Below are positions 41,679 to 50,518 of a DNA stretch of 64,000 bases, in pieces. The notes below the pieces were generated by a model. It had not been told where the DNA came from. It did no database searches and worked only from the letters and a program-made list of their open reading frames with translations. The position numbers and the translations under genes are program-made. This DNA comes from a bacterium (GTDB lineage: Bacteria; Vulcanimicrobiota; Xenobia; Xenobiales; JADMJV01): the NCBI GenBank assembly GCA_018780265.1, contig JADMJV010000013.1, forward strand, positions 31,037-95,036, in the 5' to 3' direction. Position 1 is the stretch's first letter; each line of letters opens with the position of its first letter.

Positions 41679-43520
41679 ATGAGTTCTGACATTAATCCCA
41701 GCCTGTATATTGAGAAAGTCTGTCTGGCCACCGACGAGGTTCTGCCTGAAGAGATCACCCCCGAGCAACTGCTGGTCACCCACTACCGCGATTATCATAT
41801 GGTCGACACCTATGCACGCTCTTTGACGGGATGGCTGGTGCGCAGTACCGGCGACGAAGAAAAGGCGCGCGGCATTATGCGAAAGATTCGCCAGTTGGGC
41901 CAGTCCACTTCTAATATTGTGGCCAGAGCATTGGGCAAAGACCCAGAAAACGTGTCCAAGGCTCTCTTCGGCTTAAAGAAGCGTGACTTCTATTTCCGCT
42001 TCAAGCGTCACCCCTTCGATGCCGCAGAGATTCATGATAAGATCGTCAAACTCAAGCAAGAGGCCAAAGACAAGGCCAAGAATCACAAGATTCGCATTTT
42101 GCTTACGGGTGGCAGCGGATTTGTGGGCAAAGAAATCCTTTTTCAGGCCGCCAAAATCCCCGAAATCGCTGAAGTCATCGTACTGATTCGCCCCAAGACG
42201 GTACGCCACAAGGTCACAGGCGAGGTGCTCTCGCACCAGAGCGTGGAAGACCGGGGCGCTGAGCTACTCAAGGAATTGTGGCTGGAAGGCAACACCAAGT
42301 TCCGCTTTATCGATGGCGATATCGAAAAGCCCAATATGGGCATTGCGCAAGCCGAACTGGACAAACTGGGCGGAATCGTCACCCACGTCATCCATTGTGC
42401 CGCCAGCGTGGCCTTTGACGATCCGTACCCGGACTCGTTCCGGGCCAACGTTGAGGGGAGTCAGAATGCCCTCAAATTTTCGCTCGCGCTACAACAGGCC
42501 AAGGACAGCCCCTTTGTCGCGCACGTGTCGGTGGAGACGTCCTATATCCACGGCAAACAGACTCGCCAACTGGCGAGGGAAGACGAAGTCGTCTTCCCTC
42601 GCAATTTCTACAACAACTACTACGAATTGACCAAAGCCATGGCTTCGTTGGAGACCGAGCGATTTATGCTTGAACATGGCCTGCGAGTGGTCCAGTTGTG
42701 CCCGGCCATCGTGATCGGTGAAGGCCGAACCGGCAACAACCGAGGCGATCAAAAAGTGGTCAATGCCCCCGTCAACGCCTGGGGGCGTGCTCGCAAAGTT
42801 CTCAAGGAAAGCCAGGGAGATTGGGTGCGCCGATCTCAGGCCGAGGTGCTGTTTCGTATGGCCCGCATTTTTCCGGGCGACCCCTCGGCCGAATTGAATC
42901 TGATTCCCGTCGATTGGGTGGCTCGCGGAATCGTCAGCGCCACTTTGCACCCCGAGTGCGTGGGCGAGCGGATCCACCTGGCCACCGACAACCGCATTAC
43001 GGCTGCCCAAATGATGAAAGTCATTCGCCGCGAATTGCGTGTCCAGATTTCCTTGTCCGAGCCCACCCTGAACCGCAACCTGCACCTGCCGGTGATCACC
43101 AAAGTCCTGACCGGCCTCAAGCAGAAGAAAGTGGCCAACGCTCTCGGCAAGCTGGGCAGCATCTTCGGCGGCTACAGCGAATGGGGCCAGCCCGTCCATC
43201 AGGTGGGCAACGACATCGACTTGCTTGGGCTGCCCTTGCCTCGACCCAACACCGAACTGGCCTTTCGCATGCTATGCAGGCACAACAAGCATGTGCAGGA
43301 TTTTGGTCAGGTGCGCGACGTTCTCGAACTGTCACGGCGAGAGAAGCTGTGGACCGAATTCATCGACGAGATTGAGGCGGAAACCGGGGAGCCGGCAGCC
43401 AGTCTGCACTCCAAAGAGTTTTTCCGCCGCTTTTGCGCCGCCTTCGACCGTGGTACGTTTACCCGCTTGAAACCTGCAGTTGCAAACAAGGAACCCGAAC
43501 CGTCCGGCCGAAACGGTTAA
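41679..43520 (+). CDS. Fatty acyl-CoA/ACP reductase-like SDR with N-terminal extension
   Basis: 613-residue enzyme. Residues 1-130 are an unrecognised helical extension. From 138 the NAD_binding_4 domain begins: ILLTGGSGFVGKEIL with TGGSGFVG at 143-150, HCAASVAFDDP, a YxxxK site in FYNNYYELTKAMA (near 310) and LCPAIVIGEGRTG. The C-terminal part (about 430-600) is helical, like the sterile/FAR_C region. It most likely reduces acyl-CoA or acyl-ACP to aldehyde or alcohol. First gene of a same-strand run with esterase, wax ester synthase and aldehyde dehydrogenase. Confidence 0.83.
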   Translation: MSSDINPSLYIEKVCLATDEVLPEEITPEQLLVTHYRDYHMVDTYARSLTGWLVRSTGDEEKARGIMRKIRQLGQSTSNIVARALGKDPENVSKALFGLKKRDFYFRFKRHPFDAAEIHDKIVKLKQEAKDKAKNHKIRILLTGGSGFVGKEILFQAAKIPEIAEVIVLIRPKTVRHKVTGEVLSHQSVEDRGAELLKELWLEGNTKFRFIDGDIEKPNMGIAQAELDKLGGIVTHVIHCAASVAFDDPYPDSFRANVEGSQNALKFSLALQQAKDSPFVAHVSVETSYIHGKQTRQLAREDEVVFPRNFYNNYYELTKAMASLETERFMLEHGLRVVQLCPAIVIGEGRTGNNRGDQKVVNAPVNAWGRARKVLKESQGDWVRRSQAEVLFRMARIFPGDPSAELNLIPVDWVARGIVSATLHPECVGERIHLATDNRITAAQMMKVIRRELRVQISLSEPTLNRNLHLPVITKVLTGLKQKKVANALGKLGSIFGGYSEWGQPVHQVGNDIDLLGLPLPRPNTELAFRMLCRHNKHVQDFGQVRDVLELSRREKLWTEFIDEIEAETGEPAASLHSKEFFRRFCAAFDRGTFTRLKPAVANKEPEPSGRNG

Positions 43521-43521
43521 C

Positions 43522-44463
43522 ATGCCCAGCCCTCAGAGTTTGCTGGTCAGTCTGGCAATTCGCCGCCTGGTCAAGGATCGCAGCCACAGAGAAGAAGTCG
43601 ACGTCCCTTACGTGCGCTACTGGGTCAATCGTTTAATGCTGCCCTTGCTGCCGCATCTCTCGATCAATTTCAAGCCCTTTCACGAGGCCGGTCTGAAGGG
43701 CGAATGGGTTCGTTCGCGCTCGTCGCACAACGAGCGAGTGGTGCTGTATCTGCATGGCGGGGGCTATTTCTTCTGCTCACCGCGTACTCACCGCCCGGTT
43801 ACTTCGGCGCTGGCCAGCCAATTGGGCGGACGCACTCTGGCCCTGCAATACCGATTGGCCCCGGAGCACCCTTATCCGGCCGCCCTCAACGACGCCGTGG
43901 CCGCCTATCGCTGGTTGCTCGACCAGGGCACCTCGCCTCGCCATATCGCCATCGCTGGCGACTCGGCCGGCGGGGGGCTGGCCTTGACCACCCTGGTCAC
44001 TTTGCGCAATCAGGGCTTGCCGATGCCATCGGCCTGCGTGCTGTTCTCTCCCTGGACCGACATGGCCGCCACCGGCGCCTCCCTCGATCACAACAACCTC
44101 AACTGCGCCATGTTCTCAGCTGCCGGTATCCGGGCCGCCCGGATGCTTTATGTCGGCCAGGACGACCCCTACAATCCCTTAATTTCTCCGCTCTACGCCG
44201 ACCTTTCCGGCCTGCCCCCCACGCTGCTCCACGTCAGTGACAACGAGGTTTTGCTCGACGACTCCACCCGCCTGGCCCACCGCGCTCGCGAGGCCGGTGT
44301 GGATATCGATTTTAAGGTGTGGACCGACCAGCCCCACACCTGGCAACTCTTTCATCGGCTAATTCCCGAAGGTAAAGCCTCTCTGTTAGAGGCGACCCAT
44401 TTCCTGAGTCGACATTTTGCCGCGAGTTGGGACGGTCTCGACCTGCCCTACAGCATGCCATAG
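43522..44463 (+). CDS. HSL-family carboxylesterase
   Basis: 313-residue alpha/beta hydrolase of the hormone-sensitive-lipase family. The oxyanion motif HGGG is at 78-81 and the nucleophile motif GDSAGG at 146-151 (Ser148). The acid residue is probably in HVSDNEVLLDDS and the His in WTDQPHTWQLF. Such enzymes hydrolyse short- to medium-chain esters and could turn over wax or triglyceride. The start at 43522 lies just after the reductase stop and the frame runs 3 bases from the next gene, so one operon is likely. Confidence 0.88.
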   Translation: MPSPQSLLVSLAIRRLVKDRSHREEVDVPYVRYWVNRLMLPLLPHLSINFKPFHEAGLKGEWVRSRSSHNERVVLYLHGGGYFFCSPRTHRPVTSALASQLGGRTLALQYRLAPEHPYPAALNDAVAAYRWLLDQGTSPRHIAIAGDSAGGGLALTTLVTLRNQGLPMPSACVLFSPWTDMAATGASLDHNNLNCAMFSAAGIRAARMLYVGQDDPYNPLISPLYADLSGLPPTLLHVSDNEVLLDDSTRLAHRAREAGVDIDFKVWTDQPHTWQLFHRLIPEGKASLLEATHFLSRHFAASWDGLDLPYSMP

Positions 44464-44465
44464 CC

Positions 44466-45785
44466 ATGGCTCGCATTCGTCGCAGTCAAACCATGAGCCG
44501 GGCCGATGCCGCCTGGCTGCACATGGAAGACCCCACTAACCTGATGATGATTTCGGCCCTCTTTACCTTTAAGGGCAAGCTGGACCCCGGGCGATTTCGC
44601 GACCTGCTGGAAAATCGGCTGCTCCCCTACGACCGCTTCAAAATGCGGGTGGGCTACCCGAAGATCGGAGTGGGCAGGCCGCTCTGGAAGCAGTACCGTC
44701 ACTTTGACCTGGACAACCATCTCGAATTCCACACTCTGGAAGCCCCCGGCGATGAACCAGCGCTGATGAAGTTGGTCAGCGATTTGATGAGCACCCCGCT
44801 CGATCGCGAGGTATCCCTATGGAAGTTTCACGTGGTCCACGGTTTTGGCGCCGGCAGTGCCTTAATCTGCCGCATTCACCACGCCATCGCTGACGGCATC
44901 GCCCTGTTGCGGGTCTTGCTTAGCCTGACGGAAAGCGAGGCGCAGGGCGACGATCTCTTAGAGGCTCCCAACCGCAGCAGCGCTGCCCTGGCCAATAAGG
45001 GCAGTCTGACAGTGATTCCCAGCAAATTGATCGACGTGGCCCGAGGCTACGGCACAGTCGCCAGCGATCTGGGCAAACTCCTCATTGAAGCCGAACCCAA
45101 CAGCCCTTTCCGAGGGCCCCTGGGGGTAGCCAAGCAGGCGGCCTGCACGGGCCGCATTTGCCTGGACTCCATCAAGGAGGCTCGCCTGCGGGCCGGATGT
45201 ACCGTCAACGACGTGTTGATGGCCGCCGTGGCCGGGGGTTTGCGTCGCCATTATCAACGTATCCAGGGCGACCCCGCGCGCAATGTCAATCTGCGCGCCA
45301 TGATCCCCGTCGACTTGCGCAAGCCTGGCAAAGAACAGGCGCTGGGCAACCGTTTTGGACTGGTCTTCCTGGGATTACCGGTGGGTCTGGATTCGCCCAA
45401 CCACCGTTTGGCCGAAGTGCAAAAGCGCATGAACGCCCTAAAACGTTCGCCTCAGGCGGTTGTGGTTTTAGGTCTACTTGCAGCGGTGGGCTCCATCCCG
45501 TCCGAGATGCAGCAGCACATTGTCGATCTCTTTGCTTCCAAAGGCACGGCCGTGGTCAGCAACGTCCCCGGTCCCCGCGCACCCATGTCGCTGGCCGGCG
45601 AATCTATCGACAGTCTTATGTTCTGGGTGCCCCAATCCGGTCGTCTGGGACTGGGCGTTTCGGTGATGAGCTATGCTGGCAAAGTAAAGTTTGGGGTAGC
45701 CGCGGACGCCGGCCTGCCCGTCCAAGCGCAGGGATTGGCCTACGACATCGAAGCCGCCCTCGAAGAACTGATACAGGCCCTGTAG
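44466..45785 (+). CDS. Wax ester synthase / diacylglycerol acyltransferase (WS/DGAT)
   Basis: 439-residue acyltransferase that condenses acyl-CoA with a fatty alcohol or diacylglycerol. The catalytic motif HHAIADG is at 138-144. The N-terminal SRADAAWLHMEDPTNLMMIS and the C-terminal GNRFGLVFLGLPVG and VSNVPGPRAPMSLAG segments are characteristic of the family. Length and order are complete. It follows the esterase by 2 bases. With the acyl reductases and aldehyde dehydrogenase it completes a plausible wax-ester or triglyceride storage route. Confidence 0.92.
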   Translation: MARIRRSQTMSRADAAWLHMEDPTNLMMISALFTFKGKLDPGRFRDLLENRLLPYDRFKMRVGYPKIGVGRPLWKQYRHFDLDNHLEFHTLEAPGDEPALMKLVSDLMSTPLDREVSLWKFHVVHGFGAGSALICRIHHAIADGIALLRVLLSLTESEAQGDDLLEAPNRSSAALANKGSLTVIPSKLIDVARGYGTVASDLGKLLIEAEPNSPFRGPLGVAKQAACTGRICLDSIKEARLRAGCTVNDVLMAAVAGGLRRHYQRIQGDPARNVNLRAMIPVDLRKPGKEQALGNRFGLVFLGLPVGLDSPNHRLAEVQKRMNALKRSPQAVVVLGLLAAVGSIPSEMQQHIVDLFASKGTAVVSNVPGPRAPMSLAGESIDSLMFWVPQSGRLGLGVSVMSYAGKVKFGVAADAGLPVQAQGLAYDIEAALEELIQAL

Positions 45786-45797
45786 GAGGAACCCTCA

Positions 45798-47366
45798 ATG
45801 GAGGCGATCACGAGACCAGCCCTGGACGGCTGGCTTGAAGACTTGAAGCGAAATCTGCCCGCCTGGCAAAATACCAGCCTGGAGAAACGCTTGAGCTATC
45901 TGCGCCAACTGCGCAAGGACTGCCATCGGTTGGCGGCCCGCTGGGCAGAAACGTGTTGCCAAATCAAAGGAGTCGACCCCAAATCTCAACTGGCCGGTGA
46001 GGAATGGGCCATAGGTCCCATGATTACGCTGCGAAATCTACGCCTGCTGGAGCGCCAACTGCAAACTCCGCTGCGCGAAGGCAGCCGCGTGGTGCGCAGC
46101 CTGCCCGCCGATAGCTGGGACGTGCTTCAATGGCCTATTTTAAAGGGCGAAACCTGGAGCGACCCTGACCAGCCCCCGGCCTTGCCCGTACGCGGCAAGG
46201 TGGGTTTGGTTCTTGGAGCTGGCAATGTTTCCTCGATCGGAGCCACCGACGTCCTCTACAAAATGTTCATGGAAGATCAGGTGGTCCTGCTCAAGATGAA
46301 CCCGGTCCATGACCCCCTCGGGCCGGTCTTGGAAGAAGTTTTTCAGTGCTTGATTCAGGACGGTTTTTTGCGCATCGTATGCGGCGGGGCCGACGAAGGC
46401 AGCCTGGCCTGCAGCCACCCCAAGGTGGAAGCGCTCCACGTGACCGGATCGCATCATACCTATGCGGCCATTCGGCGGGTGGCCAATGACCGACCCATCA
46501 CCTCCGAATTAGGTTGCGTCTCGCCGGTCATCGTGGCCCCCGGCCGCTGGAGCGCCCGCCAGTTGAGCTATCAGGCTCGCCACGTGGCCGGAATGTTGAC
46601 CACCAACGCCGGCTTCAACTGCAACGCCGCTCAGATACTGGTGACCAGCAGTCAATGGCCGCAACGCGAGGCTTTCCTGGCCGAGGTACGACGTGCCCTT
46701 TCCAAGGTACCTGCCCGACCTGCTTACTACCCGGGGGCGCTTGATCGTCACGCCAACATTGTGCGTAGCAATCCTCAGGCCGAGCAGTTGGGCCCCCCCG
46801 CGCCTGGGGCGGTGTGCTGGACGCTGGTGCCAGGCCTCAGCCCCGACGAAGATCATCCTGGCTTCCGGGAAGAAGCTTTTTGCGGCGTGCTCTACGAAGT
46901 GGCCCTGGACGTGCCCTACACCGAGTTTTTGTTGCGGGCCGCCGACTTTGTCAACGAGAAGCTGTGGGGCAACCTTTCCTGCTCCATCTTGATCAGCCGC
47001 GAAGGTCAGCGCACCCAACCCTGGCGGCGGGCTCTGGAAAACCTGAAATACGGGGCCGTGGGCATCAACATCTGGCCAGGACTGATCTTTGCCCTGGTCA
47101 ACCTGCCCTGGGGCGCCTACCCTGGCAATACCCCCGAGGATATTCAGTCAGGCACGGGCTTTGTGCACAACACGGCCAATGTCGGGTCGGTGCAGAAAAC
47201 CGTTCTCTATGCGCCCTTCTACACCCCCATCCGCATGCCGTGGCAGGCGGGCTTTGCGCGCTTTCTAGGGCTGGCCCGCGCTCTCACCGACTTCGAATAC
47301 CACCCCAGTCTCAAAAACGTCCTCAAGGCCCACTGGGAGGCCTTGCGCGGCGGTCTGGGGATGTAG
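45798..47366 (+). CDS. Aldehyde dehydrogenase family protein
   Basis: 522-residue NAD(P)-dependent aldehyde dehydrogenase. Catalytic Cys275 is in TTNAGFNCNAAQ and Glu237 in ITSELGC. The coenzyme-binding GLVLGAGNVSSIG (136-148) and VLLKMNPVHDPLG fit the family. The C-terminal half is divergent from classical long-chain ALDHs and the sequence is most like uncharacterised bacterial ALDHs, so substrate is inferred from context as a fatty aldehyde. GGAGGA lies 7-12 bases upstream of the ATG. Last gene of the neutral-lipid run; its end overlaps a convergent gene by 102 bases. Confidence 0.85.
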   Translation: MEAITRPALDGWLEDLKRNLPAWQNTSLEKRLSYLRQLRKDCHRLAARWAETCCQIKGVDPKSQLAGEEWAIGPMITLRNLRLLERQLQTPLREGSRVVRSLPADSWDVLQWPILKGETWSDPDQPPALPVRGKVGLVLGAGNVSSIGATDVLYKMFMEDQVVLLKMNPVHDPLGPVLEEVFQCLIQDGFLRIVCGGADEGSLACSHPKVEALHVTGSHHTYAAIRRVANDRPITSELGCVSPVIVAPGRWSARQLSYQARHVAGMLTTNAGFNCNAAQILVTSSQWPQREAFLAEVRRALSKVPARPAYYPGALDRHANIVRSNPQAEQLGPPAPGAVCWTLVPGLSPDEDHPGFREEAFCGVLYEVALDVPYTEFLLRAADFVNEKLWGNLSCSILISREGQRTQPWRRALENLKYGAVGINIWPGLIFALVNLPWGAYPGNTPEDIQSGTGFVHNTANVGSVQKTVLYAPFYTPIRMPWQAGFARFLGLARALTDFEYHPSLKNVLKAHWEALRGGLGM

Positions 47367-47705
47367 ATCCCTAAATCTCAGCCAGACAGGGGTCTGCGGA
47401 GCGCCCTCCAGTTCATCCTGCTCCTCCCAGCGCAACCGACCCAGGAACGGTTCCGGCGGACCGTGAGGTATTCCAAAATAGTCACACAGTGCGCAATAGG
47501 CGGGGGATTGCAGAATGGGAAATTGGCGCATCGCCTCCGGCCAACCAGCCAGCATTTGCAGCCCATCGACCGATGGTGCAAAGCCATAGAAGTCCCAGGC
47601 CCCACACAGACGGTGAATATAGTCGGCCTGATCCTCGAGAGCCGACAGAGTGTCGGGAAGTTCGGCCTCGTCCAAGTCCGGATAAAGGCTGTGATCAATC
47701 GCCAT
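47265..47705 (-). CDS. Unknown protein coupled to AbiEii-like nucleotidyltransferase
   Basis: 146-residue acidic protein (MAIDHSLYPDLDEAELPDTL...). Start 47705 is supported by GAGGAG 8 bases upstream and overlaps the nucleotidyltransferase stop by 11 bases. Predicted helical N-terminal part with AEDQADYIHRLCGAW-like content, then aromatic/Pro segments (GFAPSVDGL, GIPHGPPEPF). It could be the antitoxin-like partner of the upstream gene. The last 102 bases run antisense to the aldehyde dehydrogenase end, which is unusual but common in this compact genome. No family recognised. Confidence 0.6.
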   Translation of the reverse strand: MAIDHSLYPDLDEAELPDTLSALEDQADYIHRLCGAWDFYGFAPSVDGLQMLAGWPEAMRQFPILQSPAYCALCDYFGIPHGPPEPFLGRLRWEEQDELEGAPQTPVWLRFRDLHPQTAAQGLPVGLEDVFETGVVFEVGESAGQP

Positions 47706-48360
47706 CCCTGCGCTCCTCAACAAAACCCCGAATCAACTCTCGGGTTGCGCGCGCCTGTTCACGCTCCGAGTCATCCAGAATAGTGGCTAGCGGCCGTCGA
47801 GCTTCCAGGGCGTTCAAGTATTTCAGAATATTAGCTCGGCCCAATTTTACGGAAAAATCAGGATTCTTCTCCTGCCACAGACTCCAGCAATCCCGGGCTG
47901 CCAGAAGCCCCTTGCGCAAGACGGCCGCGATATCTAAGAAGTCTCTCGGCGCTCCACGCTGAACCAGAGCCGTCATCTTGTTGGCAATGTTCTCGCGCAG
48001 TGACTCCATTTGCAATCGTCCCCAAGGGCTGGGCAGAGGAGGCTCAAGTCTGCGAGATTTTCGCGCGATTTGAAAGGCAAAGACCGTCTTGGCGCTTCGC
48101 TTGAGATCCCAACTTTCGTAACCCGATTGGGCTCGATGAAAAACTTCCAGACCGTGACGATCGGCTACGTTGGCCACCACCCGGGAAATCGCCTCACGAC
48201 AAGCCTCGTTTTCTTTAGGCCACCTGGCATCAATATCGTTCGTTTGGCGATGAGGCGAATAGTGCCAGAGCGCAATCCCTCCGCCGATTTCGATACCGCC
48301 AGCGGCTTCTTCTTCGCCTAACAGAGTCAGCAGTTCCATGGCCAGAGGAGATTGTTCCAC
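47695..48360 (-). CDS. AbiEii/AbiGii-type nucleotidyltransferase toxin-like protein
   Basis: 221-residue protein resembling the AbiEii nucleotidyltransferase toxins. The GGGIALWHYSPHRQTNDIDARW segment (about 26-47) holds the GG-x-A and DxD-type NTase motif with Asp residues for metal. A Lys-containing MESLRENIANKMTALVQRGAPRDFLDIAAVL (about 117-148) matches the AbiEii C-terminal core. In phage-defence systems such toxins transfer nucleotides onto tRNA. The coupled partner gene follows, but it is not a recognisable AbiEi antitoxin. Confidence 0.68.
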   Translation of the reverse strand: MEQSPLAMELLTLLGEEEAAGGIEIGGGIALWHYSPHRQTNDIDARWPKENEACREAISRVVANVADRHGLEVFHRAQSGYESWDLKRSAKTVFAFQIARKSRRLEPPLPSPWGRLQMESLRENIANKMTALVQRGAPRDFLDIAAVLRKGLLAARDCWSLWQEKNPDFSVKLGRANILKYLNALEARRPLATILDDSEREQARATRELIRGFVEERRDGD

Positions 48361-48394
48361 GCTCCCTCAGGTTCTTGTTTTGTGGTCTTTGCCC

Positions 48395-49249
48395 CTATAC
48401 AGATTTGGGTATGGATTTGCGGCGGGCCCACCAGTGCAGCAGTGCCACGCTCAGTTCATAGCTCAAGCGGGGAACCAGCAGTAGCAGCAGCAGAATCTGA
48501 AAAAAGCGGGTCATGAAGCCCAGCACCCAGTCGTAGCACCAGTTGGCCAATTGGGGTTCGACGTATTTCTGGCAGCCCACCTCAGCCACTTCCCGCAGAC
48601 TGGCCTGATGACAGCCGGGCGCCGGGCGGCTGCAAATCTCTTCGCGGATGGCCTGCACATAGACCAGTCGACTCTCGACATCACAATGCAAATACCAGCC
48701 GATCATTCGGCGCACGGCAAAGTCAGCCATCCAGGCAGCTTTCGGCTGATTTTTCAGAGGGGGCACCAACTTCACCGCCAGCGGCTTCTGACAGGCGCTC
48801 AGCAGAGTTGGGAAGAGCACCTGGGTGGGGATGCCCTTTTCAGGGTCCACTTTGGCCAACTCCGAGGGCGCCGAACTTTGCCAGACCAGAACCACCAACT
48901 GCAAAGCGGCGCGCTGGCTCACTTGCGGGGTCAGGCGTTGATGCAGCACAGCGCGATAACAACCCTGGGCGCATCCCCACACCAGCCCAACCGCGATCAA
49001 ACAGGTGGGGATGGCCGACCACCAGGTAAGCCACCAACACCAGCGCAGCAGTGGCATCGAAAAGAACAGCCAGCGCGGCACCGGCGGACTGCCCTGGTCG
49101 AGTCGGTCCAGGCTTTGGCGTGGATACGCCCAGCGTGCGCTGGCCCAGGCCACTGGCAGTCCCAAAAGAAGTCCCAGCAGCCCCCCCAGTCCCAACCAAA
49201 GGCCAAAAAAGGACAGCTCCGAGAGGGCGTAACTCAAGAACCCCACCAT
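48395..49249 (-). CDS. Polytopic membrane protein, unknown function
   Basis: 284-residue protein from ATG 49249. Hydrophobic helices lie at about 2-35 (a long LWLGLGGLLGLLLGLP pair), 63-97 (LLRWCWWLTWWSAIPTCLIAVGLVW) and near the C-terminus (FFQILLLLLLVPRL). A soluble middle domain (about 100-245) contains four or more cysteines (CSRPAPGCHQ, EVGCQKY), which may face the periplasm and be disulfide-bonded. The frame stays open to 49414, but that stretch is upstream of the divergent HAD gene and lacks a hydrophobic start. No family recognised. Confidence 0.72.
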   Translation of the reverse strand: MVGFLSYALSELSFFGLWLGLGGLLGLLLGLPVAWASARWAYPRQSLDRLDQGSPPVPRWLFFSMPLLRWCWWLTWWSAIPTCLIAVGLVWGCAQGCYRAVLHQRLTPQVSQRAALQLVVLVWQSSAPSELAKVDPEKGIPTQVLFPTLLSACQKPLAVKLVPPLKNQPKAAWMADFAVRRMIGWYLHCDVESRLVYVQAIREEICSRPAPGCHQASLREVAEVGCQKYVEPQLANWCYDWVLGFMTRFFQILLLLLLVPRLSYELSVALLHWWARRKSIPKSV

Positions 49250-49342
49250 GCCGTGCCAGAAATCGCGCACCGCCAATGGTTCGAGCGGGCCCGGACTACA
49301 CCTGTTCAGTACCTTTTCAGGCCGGAGCGATACAGTGCTGCT

Positions 49343-50476
49343 ATGAAAATTGCCAGTCACGCGCCGATCCTTCAGGCTCTCAACGGGGCCCGCCCACCTG
49401 TCTGTGTGGCACAAAACACAACCGCCAATCCGGGAGACCAGGTAAACCTGTCAGGGAGCAGCACCCTTAACAGTAAACAGGAGAACGCGCGTCGCTTTCA
49501 ATTGGACGGCCCGGCCCGTCAGGCCCTCCGGGTGGCCAGCCCGGCCACCCCGTTTCTGGCCACGGTACTCTTCCTGAGCGACTTGGATGGCACCTGGCTG
49601 TCGCCCAACAAGGAAAACCGTGAGGCCCTCGATGTAGGAGTGCAGCAGCTCAAGCAAGAGGCCGCCGAACAGGGTGTCGACCTGCAATTTGGTTACATCA
49701 GCGCCCGTCCTCTCCCCCGCATCCATCAAGAAGACTTGCCCGAGGCCGATTGGACGGTGGCCAGCAACGGCGGCTATGTCTACGATAGGGAGGCTGCCCT
49801 GGGCGAGGGGGTTCCGGCCCAGGATTGGGAAGCCCACAAACGGACGTTTGGCTTCAACGCCGACCGAGCCTTTGAAGTAGCCCACGAACTGCTAGGCGAT
49901 CCCAAGTTTTCCGGGCTGGAGGTCTCCTCAGTGGGCAAGGTGGTCAATAATCCCGCAGCCGATGCCTGCAAAGAGATCGCGACTCTTTGTATTCACAACG
50001 ATTCCATACAGTTGGCCGCCGACGAGGGTCCCGCCCAACTGCAAGCAGACGCTTTCGAGGCGCCTTCTCAGGTCGAGGAATTTGCCCGCCAGCTCACCCA
50101 GCGGCTGCAAGAGGAAGGAGCCAGGTTTGAACAGTCGCCCGTCTACCCGTTCCACGGAAAGCCCTACACGATGTTCGACCTGGCCTGCGTGGACAAGGGT
50201 GACGCCATTGAGTATTTGAGAGAAAAAGAAAACCTGAAGCACGACCACATCATTATCGCCGGGGACGGGGGCAACGACATCGCCATGATGCTCAACCCTG
50301 AAGGTGAGGACGACGGTCGCCGAGCCATTGTTGTGGGGCCCAATAGCAGCTTGCGTCAGGCCGCTCAGCAGGTAGAAAAGGCCATCATTCAAGACGCCGA
50401 GCAGGATTGCAGCCTGGCGGTGCTGGACGGATTACGTCAACATGTGGAGGAGATCATTCATCAGGTAACCGTCTAA
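49343..50476 (+). CDS. HAD-IIB phosphatase (sucrose-phosphatase-like) with MKI leader
   Basis: 377-residue protein. Residues 1-37 are a leader (MKIASHAP..., PGDQVNLSG), then a polar linker to 70. The HAD domain starts with FLSDLDGTWLS (nucleophile Asp80, Asp82). Motif II is GYISARPLPRI, the Lys is in the C1/C2 region, and motif IV is IIAGDGGNDIAMM (about 311). The order fits the Cof/S6PP class with a C2b cap, which dephosphorylates sugar phosphates such as sucrose-6-phosphate. The unusual leader is not found in typical family members as far as I know. Confidence 0.83.
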   Translation: MKIASHAPILQALNGARPPVCVAQNTTANPGDQVNLSGSSTLNSKQENARRFQLDGPARQALRVASPATPFLATVLFLSDLDGTWLSPNKENREALDVGVQQLKQEAAEQGVDLQFGYISARPLPRIHQEDLPEADWTVASNGGYVYDREAALGEGVPAQDWEAHKRTFGFNADRAFEVAHELLGDPKFSGLEVSSVGKVVNNPAADACKEIATLCIHNDSIQLAADEGPAQLQADAFEAPSQVEEFARQLTQRLQEEGARFEQSPVYPFHGKPYTMFDLACVDKGDAIEYLREKENLKHDHIIIAGDGGNDIAMMLNPEGEDDGRRAIVVGPNSSLRQAAQQVEKAIIQDAEQDCSLAVLDGLRQHVEEIIHQVTV

Positions 50477-50479
50477 AGG

Positions 50480-50508
50480 TTGACAGCCCGGGTCCTCATG
50501 CATATTAT
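50480..50508 (+). promoter_or_regulatory. Sigma70-type promoter of tRNA cluster
   Basis: Perfect -35 box TTGACA (50480-50485) and a -10 box TATTAT (50503-50508) separated by 17 bases. The tRNA-Met gene begins 10 bases after the -10 box, so transcription should start close to its 5' end. This is the clearest promoter in the window and shows that the organism uses a standard housekeeping sigma consensus. Confidence 0.85.
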
Positions 50509-50518
50509 TGTGCGGCTG

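Noticed and set aside
48551..49342. 264-codon N-terminal extension of the HAD phosphatase frame
   Set aside because: Antisense to the membrane protein gene; ATG 49343 begins the MKI leader.
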